Source of the DNA: Clostridium rhizosphaerae
Lineage (GTDB): Bacteria > Bacillota > Clostridia > Clostridiales > Clostridiaceae
Direction: 5' to 3'
Assembly: GCF_016765585.1 (NCBI RefSeq)
Contig: NZ_JAESWC010000001.1
Coordinates: forward strand, 434,001-498,000
Length of the DNA: 64,000 bases
Below are positions 31,863-40,457 of this stretch, piece by piece (the first letter of the stretch is position 1; the number at the start of each line of letters is the position of its first letter). The notes beneath the pieces are model-generated. The model saw nothing but the letters and a program-made list of their open reading frames with translations, searched no databases and had not been told where the DNA came from. The position numbers were made by a program, and so were the translations under genes.

Positions 31863-32879
31863 TCAATAATTTTTTAGTTGTCCTACTGACTCACCCGTTA
31901 AAAGCTGTCCTTTTACCATAATTGTCTCCGGCAAAGTTGTTTTTGGTTTTTCAATATGACTTATCAATTTTTCTGCTGATTTTTGACCAAGTGCCTCCGT
32001 ATCTTGTTTATATGTAGTCAGTTCTGGACTTAGTACCTTTGAAAGAAGTATTCCATCATAACCAGCCACAGAAATATCCTTAGTAATACTTAATCCTCTT
32101 TCATGTATCATATTGATACCTCCTATAGCCGAAAAGTCGTCAGGAAATATTATACATGTCGGCCTGTCTGAAAGATCTAGCAGCTCTTTTGTTATTTTCG
32201 CAGTCGCATCAGCTCTATGATATATTCCTTGTCTTACATACTCCTCAGGGATATTTAGCCCATACTCCTCTATAGTTCTATAAAAACTTATAAGACGACT
32301 TTGTGTAACAGATGTAGACTCTCCATGAATAAAAGCAATTTTTCTATGTCCCTGGCTGTAAATATATGAAACAAGATCATGAATTCCTAATATATTATCA
32401 GAAATAATAGCGGATCTATTATTAAATTTATGATCTAAAGTTACAACAGGAAGCTCACTGCTTACCAATTGCATTACTGCTGGTGAATTAAAATCTACAC
32501 AGGCAATGAAAATCCCATCAACCCCTCTGTATCTGCAATGCTCTAAGTAATTCATCTTTTTATCGCCAATATTATTATTTATAAAAGTTACATCATATCC
32601 TCTTTTTTCTACACCCACCTTAAAGGATTCTAATATTCCTGAAAAATAATCATGGGTAAGCCCGCTATGCGTACCGTCATTAAAAAGCACGCCGATATTA
32701 TTGGATTTATTTGTTTTTAACGTTCTTGCTACAGAGTTAGGAAAATACCCCAGCTCTTCTGCAGCCTTTAATACTTTTTCTTTTGTATCTTTACTTATAT
32801 CACTATAACCATTTAAAGCTTTGCTCACAGTAGCAGTAGATACACCGCAGCGACTAGCTACGTCCCTTATAGAAATCAT
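31863..32879 (-). CDS. LacI-family regulator of the Opp/GH3 operon
   Basis: A 338-residue repressor with an N-terminal LacI helix-turn-helix (SIRDVASRCGVSTATVSKALNGYSDIS) and a periplasmic-binding-protein-like sensor domain (NIGVLFNDGTHSGLTHDYFSGILESF ... GYDGILLSKVLSPELTTYKQD). Start is the ATG at 32879, preceded by GGAGAG; the TTG at 32888 lies too near the RBS. It is directly upstream of and on the same strand as the transporter genes, so it likely senses an imported gluco-oligosaccharide. The palindrome at 32906-32925 in its own leader is a candidate operator. Confidence 0.9.
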   Translation of the reverse strand: MISIRDVASRCGVSTATVSKALNGYSDISKDTKEKVLKAAEELGYFPNSVARTLKTNKSNNIGVLFNDGTHSGLTHDYFSGILESFKVGVEKRGYDVTFINNNIGDKKMNYLEHCRYRGVDGIFIACVDFNSPAVMQLVSSELPVVTLDHKFNNRSAIISDNILGIHDLVSYIYSQGHRKIAFIHGESTSVTQSRLISFYRTIEEYGLNIPEEYVRQGIYHRADATAKITKELLDLSDRPTCIIFPDDFSAIGGINMIHERGLSITKDISVAGYDGILLSKVLSPELTTYKQDTEALGQKSAEKLISHIEKPKTTLPETIMVKGQLLTGESVGQLKNY

Positions 32880-32905
32880 TTTTCTCAACTCTCCTAAGTG
32901 CAGAT

Positions 32906-32925
32906 TTACTAAATCGATTTAGTAA
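32906..32925. promoter_or_regulatory. candidate LacI-family operator
   Basis: TTACTAAATCGATTTAGTAA is a perfect 20-bp palindrome with a central CG, the form expected for LacI-family sites. It sits 27 bp upstream of the regulator's start codon, in the leader of the operon. Confidence 0.65.
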
Positions 32926-33249
32926 GATACTAAAAAAATATTGTTTACTTGTCTTTTTCTTTATTAATGTAAATGTAACTTCAACTCTCTTGATAAACTC
33001 TACAATTAAACAACATTATAATTGTAAGATTATACTAATGAACATTTATGTTTTTCTTAATCTCTTAGGAGCTCAAATCAAATTTACATATATTCACTAT
33101 ATCTTACTATCCATAATCTAAATTTATGATAGTATGAACACAATTTTTCTTAAACGTTTTCGAAATATTTGTAAGTTTGTATATTTTAATATAAAATAAT
33201 CCAGTTGTTCTCAATAAAGCACCTGTTAAACATATTCATACAAAAATAA
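32926..33249. other. intergenic region upstream of the Opp operon
   Basis: AT-rich, with no open reading frame or recognised RNA. It should hold the operon promoter on the minus strand; no single -35/-10 pair stands out. The possible cre at 33150 is the only other motif seen. Confidence 0.5.
33150..33163. promoter_or_regulatory. possible catabolite-responsive element (CcpA site)
   Basis: On the minus strand CGAAAACGTTTAAG resembles the cre consensus TGWAANCGNTNWCA with its central CG. It lies about 270 bp upstream of the LacI start, where catabolite repression of the operon would act. Match is partial. Confidence 0.3.
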
Positions 33250-33286
33250 AAAATACAGGGTTTTAATCTACTAAACCCTGTATTTT
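33250..33286 (-). terminator. intrinsic terminator of grcA
   Basis: Perfect arms AAAATACAGGGTTT (33250-33263) and AAACCCTGTATTTT (33273-33286) with a 9-nt loop; on the minus strand it is followed by TTATTTTTG. Lies 33 bp after the grcA stop. Confidence 0.85.
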
Positions 33287-33318
33287 GAGTATAACTTTCT
33301 ATTTTAAATTTTATAAAA

Positions 33319-33732
33319 CTACATGTTCTCATGGAAAGTTCTATTAATAACTTCTAACTGCTGATTCTTTGTAAGTCTATTAAAGTTAACTGCATATCCA
33401 CTTACTCTGATTGTTAGAGTCGGGTACTTTTCAGGGTGTTCAACAGCATCCATTAAAGTTTCCCTCTTTAGAACATTAACATTTAAGTGATGTCCACCTT
33501 GTCCAAAATATCCGTCTAATATGGAAACTAAATTATTTACTCTATCTTCACTTGCGACAGTTGTGCCTTCATTTTTTACTGCATCTTTATGTACTGCTGT
33601 TATTTCTAAATGTGAACCTTCTTCATCTTCAGTTAATTGAAACTTTGGTTCATATCCCTTTTCCATTAATCCTTTTACTAACTCTAAATTTTCGTTTACT
33701 TCTTCTACAAGCATTTTCATATCCATCTTCAT
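33319..33732 (-). CDS. grcA: autonomous glycyl radical cofactor (YfiD/GrcA-like)
   Basis: A 137-residue protein equal to the C-terminal glycyl-radical domain of pyruvate formate-lyase. The radical Gly lies in [19 protein letters not shown], near the C-terminus, preceded by [16 protein letters not shown]. coli GrcA (YfiD, 127 residues) replaces an oxygen-cleaved PFL C-terminus and restores activity. The N-terminal 60 residues here are acidic and differ from E. coli. GGATGG lies ahead of the ATG. Single-gene transcript with a strong terminator; no PFL gene is in the window. Confidence 0.88.
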   Translation of the reverse strand: MKMDMKMLVEEVNENLELVKGLMEKGYEPKFQLTEDEEGSHLEITAVHKDAVKNEGTTVASEDRVNNLVSILDGYFGQGGHHLNVNVLKRETLMDAVEHPEKYPTLTIRVSGYAVNFNRLTKNQQLEVINRTFHENM

Positions 33733-34002
33733 CCATCCTTTCAGTAATAACGATTAGTAGATACATATTAATTATCTTTTCATATTAATAATAGCTTACT
33801 ATTTAATATTTGTAAATAATCATCATAACTTCCAAGGAAATATTAATAAACTTTTTATTAATATTCATAAGACTTCTAGTAACTTAATATGGTTAGGAGT
33901 AAACTAAACTTATAATTGAGTTTTTTTCCAAGCAATATGATTTAAAGAGGCATAATAATTGATAATTGTTATGGACCTATGAGAAATACAGGAGGAAAAG
34001 TT

Positions 34003-34953
34003 ATGCTCCAATCAACACTCTCAGAGGATAATGAGCTTTACTTTTATACTATAAAATACAAACTTTTTGAAGAAAGTCTTTGCAAAGCAGAAATGAGGTA
34101 TCTTTTTAACACTGTTACTGATAATAAATTCTTTTTCTCAAGGACTTATATAAGTCCATCTCGAAGCGCTTTTTTAAAGCAATGCATATCAGTAATATAT
34201 AAAGCTAATAGTTTAGATAATATAGTACAGCAAATCCTTCATAATAATTTATCTTATGAAAAATTTAAAGTATGCTATATCAACCATGAAGATAACAACA
34301 TCCCTTTTGAAGAAAGAAAAAAAACAGAATATCTAATTGGCTATAATATCAATGGCTTTGCTGATGTGCACAATCCTGAAGTGCTTTTAGGAATAACTAA
34401 GATTGATAATATGTGGATTTTCGGCGAGCTTGAAAATAATAATTCCGCCTGGAAGGAACATAACAATAAACCCTACTCTTACTGCAATGCACTGGATGTC
34501 AGACTTGCCAGAAGCTTAGCAAATATAGCAGCTTCAAATGATCTGAATTCAAAGTTAGTAGACCCCTGCTGCGGAATAGGTACAGTTGTTATTGAGGCTC
34601 TCTCGATGGGTTTGAATATTAAAGGCTATGAACTAAACAAATATATAGCAGAAAATGCAAATAAAAATCTTGAATTTTTTAATTATGAAACTGTTATAGA
34701 AAATAAGGACATGCATACCTTAACAGAAAGGTTCGATTGTGCAATTGTTGATCTACCCTATGGACTCTTCAGTGCTACAACTTTAAACGACCAGCTATCC
34801 ATAATGAAAACTACCCGCAGAATAGCTGATAGAGCAATCTTTATTACCCTTGAGGATATGGAAGCTCATATTAAAGACTGCGGCTTTACCTTAGTAGATA
34901 AGTTCTGTGCTGCAAAAGGCACCTTTAAAAGAATTATCAATATTTGTGCATAA
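34003..34953 (+). CDS. Trm11/UPF0020-like RNA or DNA methyltransferase
   Basis: A 316-residue SAM methyltransferase. The C-terminal half carries motif I (LVDPCCGIGTVVIEALSMG), the acidic loop (KGYELNKYIAENANKN) and the catalytic motif IVDLPYG (D-x-P-Y/F form), as in N2-guanosine tRNA enzymes Trm11/TrmN. The N-terminal 120 residues are divergent and do not clearly show a THUMP domain. The start is the ATG at 34003 because CAGGAGG precedes it; the in-frame ATG at 33979 has no RBS. Monocistronic, ended by a long compound hairpin. Confidence 0.78.
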   Translation: MLQSTLSEDNELYFYTIKYKLFEESLCKAEMRYLFNTVTDNKFFFSRTYISPSRSAFLKQCISVIYKANSLDNIVQQILHNNLSYEKFKVCYINHEDNNIPFEERKKTEYLIGYNINGFADVHNPEVLLGITKIDNMWIFGELENNNSAWKEHNNKPYSYCNALDVRLARSLANIAASNDLNSKLVDPCCGIGTVVIEALSMGLNIKGYELNKYIAENANKNLEFFNYETVIENKDMHTLTERFDCAIVDLPYGLFSATTLNDQLSIMKTTRRIADRAIFITLEDMEAHIKDCGFTLVDKFCAAKGTFKRIINICA

Positions 34954-34962
34954 ATAAAATAT

Positions 34963-35083
34963 GGGTTGGTGAAAAACAGCTTAAACCTACCGCGTGTTAT
35001 TTGAATTCTATGAAACTTTCGCTTCGCAGATATTTCTACGTATTCAAATAACACGCTAAGTTTAGCTGTTTTTCACCTACCCC
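34963..35083. terminator. bidirectional terminator, AAAACA-core family copy 3, with nested inverted repeat
   Basis: Outer arms (34963-34986 and 35060-35083) carry the shared core AAAAACAGCTTAAAC and GTTTAGCTGTTTTT between the convergent genes ending at 34953 and 35091. The loop holds a second perfect 15-bp inverted repeat, GCGTGTTATTTGAAT (34992-35006) and ATTCAAATAACACGC (35042-35056), absent from other copies. Confidence 0.78.
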
Positions 35084-35090
35084 TTATCTT

Positions 35091-35642
35091 TTAACCAAAT
35101 AACTGTGATATACCCATTATTATCATTAGAAAGCCGGCAATTATGTTGGCCTTTCTGCCGATTTTAAGCTTAGTAAAAAATTTAATGCCATAGTTTCCTA
35201 AAAAGAATATTAAAAAGCTAATTACAAAGTAAGGCATGGACACCATAAAGGCATCATATCCAACGAGTCCTGAGCTTATAGAGCTTGGAACATCATCAAG
35301 AGCTAAAACCAATCCTACGAGAAAGGCTTCTTTATATCCAATGACTTTTATGCTGTTTATTTTACCTTCATCCTCTGAATCATGAAAGGCTTCATATATC
35401 ATTCTAATTCCCATTCCTGCAAGAAGAAGCATGCTGATAATAGCTGCAGTGTCGTCTCCAATATATTTTGATACTATAACTCCTGTAAGTGAAGAAACAA
35501 AAGAAACAGCGAAGGCCAAGAAGGAAATAAGCATATTTTTTGAAAGCTGTACTCTAACCCCGGCTATACTATAAGCTATTCCTATTCCTATGTTATCAAT
35601 ACTATTGATAAAAGCTATGAAGAATAAGTATATAAGCTTCAT
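35091..35642 (-). CDS. MntP/YtaF-like membrane protein
   Basis: A 183-residue polytopic protein with six hydrophobic spans. The duplicated acidic motifs FINSIDNIGIGIAYSI near the N-terminus and VLALDDVPSSISSGL in the second half match the manganese-efflux/sporulation protein YtaF family, where paired Asp residues in the membrane line the metal route. B. subtilis YtaF belongs to sporulation operons. It probably moves a divalent cation or supports spore formation; the ion is not known. GGGGGAGG lies ahead of the ATG. Confidence 0.78.
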   Translation of the reverse strand: MKLIYLFFIAFINSIDNIGIGIAYSIAGVRVQLSKNMLISFLAFAVSFVSSLTGVIVSKYIGDDTAAIISMLLLAGMGIRMIYEAFHDSEDEGKINSIKVIGYKEAFLVGLVLALDDVPSSISSGLVGYDAFMVSMPYFVISFLIFFLGNYGIKFFTKLKIGRKANIIAGFLMIIMGISQLFG

Positions 35643-35792
35643 ATAATCTACCCTCCCCCTATTATTAAGATAATCTGAAAAACTAAAGTTCTTCAGATAC
35701 TTAAATAATTAAGTACACTTATTTTTCCGGGGTATAATCTTTTGGTACATTATATGAAGCTTATTTATTTTGGTTCGTTACTCCATAAAATA

Positions 35793-36212
35793 TTACTTAA
35801 GTCTTTCAAACCTTTCCCATAAATCAGTATTGTATCTCTTTAAGTTCACTATTTTAAAGCTTCTGCTGTCTACAAAGGTCTGAATAGTTTTACCTTTTGA
35901 AATTAGTCTTCCATCCTCAACTCTTATAACCTTGTATTCCAAAACAACCTTAACAGGACTTAGCTCCTGAAGCGAAGTTTCTATAATAAGCTCATCGGCA
36001 TATTTAGCTCCCTCAATATATCTGCACTGGGTTTCTACAAGCGGCATCATAATACCCCTATCTTCAATTTCTTTATAGGAAATTCCTGCACCAAGTATAA
36101 AATCTTCTCTTGCTGCTTCAAAGTAAACATAATAATTTGAATGATGTACTATTCCCATCTGATCAGTTTCAGCGTATCTAACCTTTAATTCTGTTGTACT
36201 TTTATACATTTT
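35793..36212 (-). CDS. YbgC/FadM-type acyl-CoA thioesterase (4HBT hotdog fold)
   Basis: A 139-residue hotdog-fold thioesterase. The YbgC/FadM active-site segment is RYAETDQMGIVHHSNYYVYFEAAREDFI, with the catalytic Asp and the His following G-I-V. It hydrolyses acyl-CoA esters in the cytoplasm. The start is the ATG at 36212 with GAAGG before it; upstream in-frame codons overlap the polymerase gene's end. It lies 17 bp after the DNA polymerase stop and could be co-transcribed with it. Confidence 0.86.
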   Translation of the reverse strand, partial: KMYKSTTELKVRYAETDQMGIVHHSNYYVYFEAAREDFILGAGISYKEIEDRGIMMPLVETQCRYIEGAKYADELIIETSLQELSPVKVVLEYKVIRVEDGRLISKGKTIQTFVDSRSFKIVNLKRYNTDLWERFERLK

Positions 36213-36228
36213 AAAGCCTTCTTTCAAT

Positions 36229-37986
36229 CTATTTTTCTGCCCAAGAATCTGCTATAGTTGTCTCTGCTATAACAGGTACCTGTTTTAAATAATATTCTCC
36301 TGCCTTCTCCATTGCAGCTTTAAGCTTAAGAGCTGCTTCCTCAGCTAAATTCTCTGGTACTTCGAGTAGTATTTCATCGTGAACTGTACAAACAATATGA
36401 CCTTTTAATTCTCTAGCTGCGGGCACAAGCATTCCTAAAGCCTTCTTTGCAATATCAGCAGCAGTACCTTGAACGGGAGTATTTAGAAGGGTTGTTATTG
36501 CAGCTTCACCTTCAAAAGTGCAGCGTCTTCCTGCTAAGGTTCTTACTTCAGTTATATCCGAAGCCCTCTTCATTCTTATGTGCCAATTTGCTATTCCTTT
36601 ATAGGCATCAAAAAATCTTTCTCTAAATATTTCAGCCTGCTCTAAAGTCATATCAACTCCATAAACAGTTTTGGCATATCCCTGAAGTCCCTTTGCACCC
36701 ATAGCATATATGAGCCCAAAGTTAATAGCTTTTGCAGACTGTCTCTCAGCCTTTGTTACATCCTTTATGTCTTTATTAGCAACCAAAGCTGCGGTCAACG
36801 AATGTAAGTCTTCACCACTTTTATAGGCCTCTATCATAGTCTTATCCTGCGCAATTTCTGCTGCTACTCTAAGCTCAATTTGTGAGTAATCTGCGATAAT
36901 AAATTTGTATCCATCCTCAGGCACAAAGCATTCCCTAAATTCTTTTCCTCTTGGAATCTGCTGAACATTTGGCTCTCCGCAGGAAAACCTGCCGGAGCCT
37001 GCACCTATCTGCCTGTAGCTTGAGTGAATTCTTCCAGTTGTTTTGTTTATATATTGAGCCATAGGAATTAAAAAGCCTTGAAGAGCCTTTGATACTCTTC
37101 TATAATCTATAAGCTGCTTTATAACTTCATGCTTATCTTTATATTCCACGAGCTCTGCATGAGAGGTTGTATTTAACTGTATACCCTTTTTAGCTAAAGC
37201 TTTTATAACATGGGATTGGCTGTCTAAATTTATATCTACACTGGTTTCTTCACCAAACATACTAGTCTGCATGCCTTGCGAGCCAAGCTCTGCATTCAGC
37301 TTTGTTCTAAGCTCTTTTAGCTGAGCATCATATTTTTCAAAAAGCTTATTCCATTTTTCCTTATGAAGCTTTATTCCGCTAAGCTCCATATCAGCAACAG
37401 CAAATACACAATCAAATTCTAACTTGCAAATCTCAATAAGCCTGTATCTTTTTATTTCTTCAATAAGCTTTTCTCTCAAAGGAAGCAGTATAACCGCATC
37501 CTTTGCAGCATATTCTATCTGCTCTTTTCTAAGAGCTCCTGTAAAATCACTCTTTTGCTCTTCCTTTGGAAGATTTATATCTAAATAATAAGCTGCCAAA
37601 GCACCAAGCCCGTGTCTTTGAAGCTTTCTGTCTCCAATAATCTGTGAAGCAAGCATAGTATCAAAGATAGCCCCGCTGAATTTAAAGCCATTAGCTGTAA
37701 GAAACTCCACATCAAATTTAGCGTTTTGAAACACCTTAACACTTGACGAGTCAAACACATTTTTTAGCTTATAAAGCACATCTTCTTTCAGCTTAAACAT
37801 ATCAATAACAACTGCCGGCTTATCTGTACAGGCTATTTGCAATAATCTTATTCTATCATTTATAGGATCAAGACCTGTTGTTTCTGTGTCAACACCAAGG
37901 ACTTTTGCTTCTCTTATATAGCTTAATACTTCATCAAGCTTTTCTTCATTCTCTACATATATGTAATCCAAGTTATTTATATCCAT
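36229..37986 (-). CDS. family A DNA polymerase lacking the 5' nuclease domain
   Basis: A 585-residue DNA polymerase I-type enzyme. The first 190 residues form an intact 3'-5' exonuclease: motif I VDTETTGLD, motif II NAKFDVEFL and motif III YAAKDAVIL. The polymerase part has motif A (IIADYSQIELR), motif B (RQSAKAINFGLIYAMG) and motif C (IVCTVHDEILLEV). There is no N-terminal 5' nuclease, and it is far shorter than chromosomal PolA (about 880). This length and layout are those of phage-like or secondary PolA enzymes in clostridia. No other phage gene is nearby. Confidence 0.9.
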   Translation of the reverse strand: MDINNLDYIYVENEEKLDEVLSYIREAKVLGVDTETTGLDPINDRIRLLQIACTDKPAVVIDMFKLKEDVLYKLKNVFDSSSVKVFQNAKFDVEFLTANGFKFSGAIFDTMLASQIIGDRKLQRHGLGALAAYYLDINLPKEEQKSDFTGALRKEQIEYAAKDAVILLPLREKLIEEIKRYRLIEICKLEFDCVFAVADMELSGIKLHKEKWNKLFEKYDAQLKELRTKLNAELGSQGMQTSMFGEETSVDINLDSQSHVIKALAKKGIQLNTTSHAELVEYKDKHEVIKQLIDYRRVSKALQGFLIPMAQYINKTTGRIHSSYRQIGAGSGRFSCGEPNVQQIPRGKEFRECFVPEDGYKFIIADYSQIELRVAAEIAQDKTMIEAYKSGEDLHSLTAALVANKDIKDVTKAERQSAKAINFGLIYAMGAKGLQGYAKTVYGVDMTLEQAEIFRERFFDAYKGIANWHIRMKRASDITEVRTLAGRRCTFEGEAAITTLLNTPVQGTAADIAKKALGMLVPAARELKGHIVCTVHDEILLEVPENLAEEAALKLKAAMEKAGEYYLKQVPVIAETTIADSWAEK

Positions 37987-38082
37987 TAAATCACCTTTAG
38001 TTTAAGTAATATTTATTATCAATTATATCACTTTTATATTAATTAAACCATTTAATAAAATTGTGAACTAAAATGTCCGCAG

Positions 38083-38383
38083 GCTGTGGCGTAAAGACCT
38101 TAGAGCCTTGTGTAGAAAATAATATTTTACTTTATGATTCCTTTGCGTATGTTCTAAGGCTTGCAATACCGAAAGGCTAAGAGCCTCTATAAATTCGCTT
38201 TGACTTCTTGTTACTTTAATAGCTGCAGGCTTTAAAAAATCTTTAGTAAACTTAAAATACTTTTAGCTTGCTCAGAGAAGAGGCCCTAAGCTTTTCAGCA
38301 TTACTTCGCCAAGAACATGGGCAAAGTTATCAATCAAATTAAAATATTATTTTCTACACCTACTCTCGGTCTTTACACCCAGC
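38083..38383. repeat. 301-bp imperfect foldback element (long inverted repeat), unexplained
   Basis: Four successive segments pair in order: GCTGTGGCGTAAAGACC (38083) with GGTCTTTACACCCAGC (38368-38383); 19 bp TGTAGAAAATAATATTTTA (38111-38129) with its exact complement (38340-38358); CTTTGCGTATGTTCT (38141) with AGAACATGGGCAAAG (38312); and about 20 bp near 38168-38188 with 38275-38299. It would fold into one long stem. No reading frame inside. Could be a foldback/MITE-like element or a structured RNA. Confidence 0.7.
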
Positions 38384-38639
38384 ATATGTAGCTTTTATAC
38401 GCAATTATAATTATCTATCTATACCATTTACTCAATGATTGTTTTTATAATTAAAATTTAGGTCCTTATTAAAAGCTAGTAATGGCATTTTTATCATTCA
38501 TATATTTAAACATAAACCTATAAAAATATTTAAATATTTACTGCAGTCATGCTGGTTTGCAGTTGATTTGCTTTCTACAATATCAAAGAACATACTTATA
38601 TTAACACTATTATTAGACAGCGCCAAACTTTTTAATGTT

Positions 38640-38800
38640 CAAACTATATATAATGCAAAAGTATTCTAGGCTTGCTTTAAAGATAGCAAAAGTTAAAGCG
38701 AATTCCTAGAGGCTCTTAGTTTTATGGCTTCACGAACCTTAGAACAGTAGCAAAGTAATCACTAGGATTATATATTATTTTCCACGCAAAGCCCTGCGGC
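38640..38800. repeat. partial inverted copy of the foldback element
   Basis: The reverse complement of about 38690-38800 repeats in order the left arm of the foldback element: a GCAGG-like end and AAAATAATAT segment (near 38770-38800), GTTCTAAGG (38735-38745), CTAAGAGCCTCTA and ATTCGCTTTAACTT (38690-38719). It ends about 80 bp before the cotF start codon. No matching right arm was found. Confidence 0.6.
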
Positions 38801-38881
38801 AATTTATTTGGCAATATACTTATATTATTTATATATTTTACTAATACTATATCCGATATATTAACGAAAGGGGACGTCACT

Positions 38882-39340
38882 ATGCCTTTAACAAACAAAG
38901 AAAAGACTTTGATAGAAGACAACTTAAATGCTGAATATCTATGTATAAGAAAGTATGAGCAGTACTCTGCAATGGCTTCTGACCAAAAGATAAAACAGGT
39001 GTTTACTGATCTTGCGAGCAAAGAACATCAGCATGCCCAAACTCTTAAAAACATGTTAAGCAGCAATGGAGAAAACACATATAATATGTTTGAAAGCTAT
39101 GTAAAACCTCAAGGTGATTTGTCCAATATGCAGCCAAACCTTGGGATAACAGATGCACAACTTTTGAATGATGCACTGTCAACTGAAAAGCATGTATCCG
39201 GATCATACAACACTGCAGTATTAGAGTCTGTTGATCCTCAAATTAGAAAACAGCTTCAGCACATTCAGCAGGAAGAACAGGGGCATGCTGAAACCTTGTT
39301 CAAAGAAATGCAGTCTAGAGGCTGGTATAACCCCTCCTAA
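38882..39340 (+). CDS. CotF-like spore coat protein (ferritin-like four-helix fold)
   Basis: A 152-residue helical protein of the Coat F family. The N-terminus (LTNKEKTLIEDNLNAEYLCIRKYEQYSAMASD) and the repeated helix (FTDLASKEHQHAQTLKNML; later IQQEEQGHAETLFKEMQ) carry ferritin-like E-x-x-H pairs, and the C-terminus RGWYNPS is typical (W-Y-x-P). CotF proteins are packaged in the inner spore coat. It supports the spore-forming nature of the host. GAAAGGGG precedes the ATG at 38882. Confidence 0.85.
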   Translation: MPLTNKEKTLIEDNLNAEYLCIRKYEQYSAMASDQKIKQVFTDLASKEHQHAQTLKNMLSSNGENTYNMFESYVKPQGDLSNMQPNLGITDAQLLNDALSTEKHVSGSYNTAVLESVDPQIRKQLQHIQQEEQGHAETLFKEMQSRGWYNPS

Positions 39341-39352
39341 TCAAAAAAGGAA

Positions 39353-39393
39353 GTGCCGCAAAACACCTTGTAAGTTTAAGTGTTTTGCGGCAC
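39353..39393. terminator. bidirectional terminator, AAAACA-core family copy 4
   Basis: Arms GTGCCGCAAAACACCTT (39353-39369) and AAGTGTTTTGCGGCAC (39378-39393) pair with one bulge between the convergent genes ending at 39340 and 39403. The CAAAACA core is shared with hairpins at 9530, 20878 and 34963. Confidence 0.78.
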
Positions 39394-39402
39394 CCTCTGC
39401 TC

Positions 39403-40257
39403 TTATAAGGCCGGTCTTGGAAATCCATTGCCTTGAACATCTACAGTTTCTATAATTGATACCATTGCAGAAGCATCAATCTGCTGAATTATACTTCTGA
39501 CTTTATTTATCTGGTTTTCAAGAACTGCACAATAAATAATCTTTCTTTGAATTCCAGTGTAGGCACCTTCTCCATATAGATAGGTAGTTCCCCTTCCCAA
39601 CTGAGTCATTATAGCCTTTGAAACCGCCTCTTCTTCTGAAGTTATAACCATAAGTATCTGTTTTTTATTAAAGGAATTGATAACTTTATTTATAACAATG
39701 GACTTAATATACATTAAAATCAAGGTATATACTGTGATAGTCAAACTTGATACAAAAATACCGCATCCCACTATTATGCTGTTTATCATAAAATACAAGG
39801 TAGACATTTCTGTACCTTTATTTCTTCTGATAATAACCGCTATTATATCTGTTCCTCCCTGAGAAGCTCCGATCCTGAAGATTATACCCATTCCAATGCC
39901 GCTTACTACTGCGCCAAGCAAAGTGGATATAAATATATCCTCAACCTTTAGAAAACTAAAGACATTTTTCGTTAATACTAAAAATAAAGACATAGATATC
40001 ATTCCAATGAAGCTGTAAAAAATAAATTCCTTGTTTACAAGCTTATAGCCTATGATGAATATTGGCAAATTAATAATAAATACCCAATAGCCTGATGGAA
40101 TATTAAAAACATACTGAAGAAGTATTCCTATCCCAGCTGCACCTCCGCTCAATAATCTATGGGGTACTATAAAAGCATTGATTGCTATTGAATAGATTAA
40201 GCTTCCAAGTAAAATAATAGTGATTTTTTTAAACCTTTGATAGTTATCTTTAAACAT
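39403..40257 (-). CDS. YitT-family membrane protein (DUF161/DUF2179) behind a cobalamin riboswitch
   Basis: A 284-residue protein: five to six hydrophobic spans in the first 190 residues (LLGSLIYSIAINAFIVPHRLLSGGAAGIGILLQY is the classic YitT start, with GGTDIIAVIIRR later), then a cytoplasmic DUF2179 domain (QILMVITSEEEAVSKAIM to the C-terminus, IETVDVQGNGF). Function of the family is unsettled; transport is presumed. A cobalamin riboswitch with terminator precedes it, which is unusual and suggests a B12- or cobalt-linked role. Start is the ATG at 40257 (GGAGGAG RBS); an in-frame start at 40275 lies ahead of that RBS. Confidence 0.85.
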   Translation of the reverse strand: MFKDNYQRFKKITIILLGSLIYSIAINAFIVPHRLLSGGAAGIGILLQYVFNIPSGYWVFIINLPIFIIGYKLVNKEFIFYSFIGMISMSLFLVLTKNVFSFLKVEDIFISTLLGAVVSGIGMGIIFRIGASQGGTDIIAVIIRRNKGTEMSTLYFMINSIIVGCGIFVSSLTITVYTLILMYIKSIVINKVINSFNKKQILMVITSEEEAVSKAIMTQLGRGTTYLYGEGAYTGIQRKIIYCAVLENQINKVRSIIQQIDASAMVSIIETVDVQGNGFPRPAL

Positions 40258-40342
40258 TGTTCTCCTCCAAATCATTGTTTTGAAATATAACTACCCCCGC
40301 TTAGCATAAAATTAGATTCAAGCTATCCTCCTTTTGCAAGAC

Positions 40343-40378
40343 TAAATAAAAAGGTACCTCCTTTAACGGAGATACCTT
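40343..40378 (-). terminator. terminator of the cobalamin riboswitch expression platform
   Basis: On the minus strand AAGGTATCTCC and GGAGGTACCTT pair with one G-U, 6-nt loop, followed by TTTTTTATTTAG. It lies about 80 nt after the aptamer and 86 nt before the YitT start. Confidence 0.85.
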
Positions 40379-40457
40379 GTAATTACATAATTGCACGACA
40401 AAAATACTGTTTTATTATCAATGCACATCTGTTTAAACTTCCCTCCGAAGTTTTACA

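Larger units (their letters stand above)
37987..38881. other. 895-bp intergenic region between divergent genes
   Basis: The longest gap in the window. It separates the polymerase gene (minus) from cotF (plus) and holds the foldback element and its inverted partial copy, plus about 250 bases of plain AT-rich sequence (38394-38639). No coding potential is seen. The cotF RBS is GAAAGGGG at 38867-38874. Confidence 0.7.

Noticed and set aside
36229-37986. Prophage marker (short DNA polymerase)
   Set aside because: No structural, lysis, integrase or other phage genes are close; neighbours are ordinary chromosomal genes.
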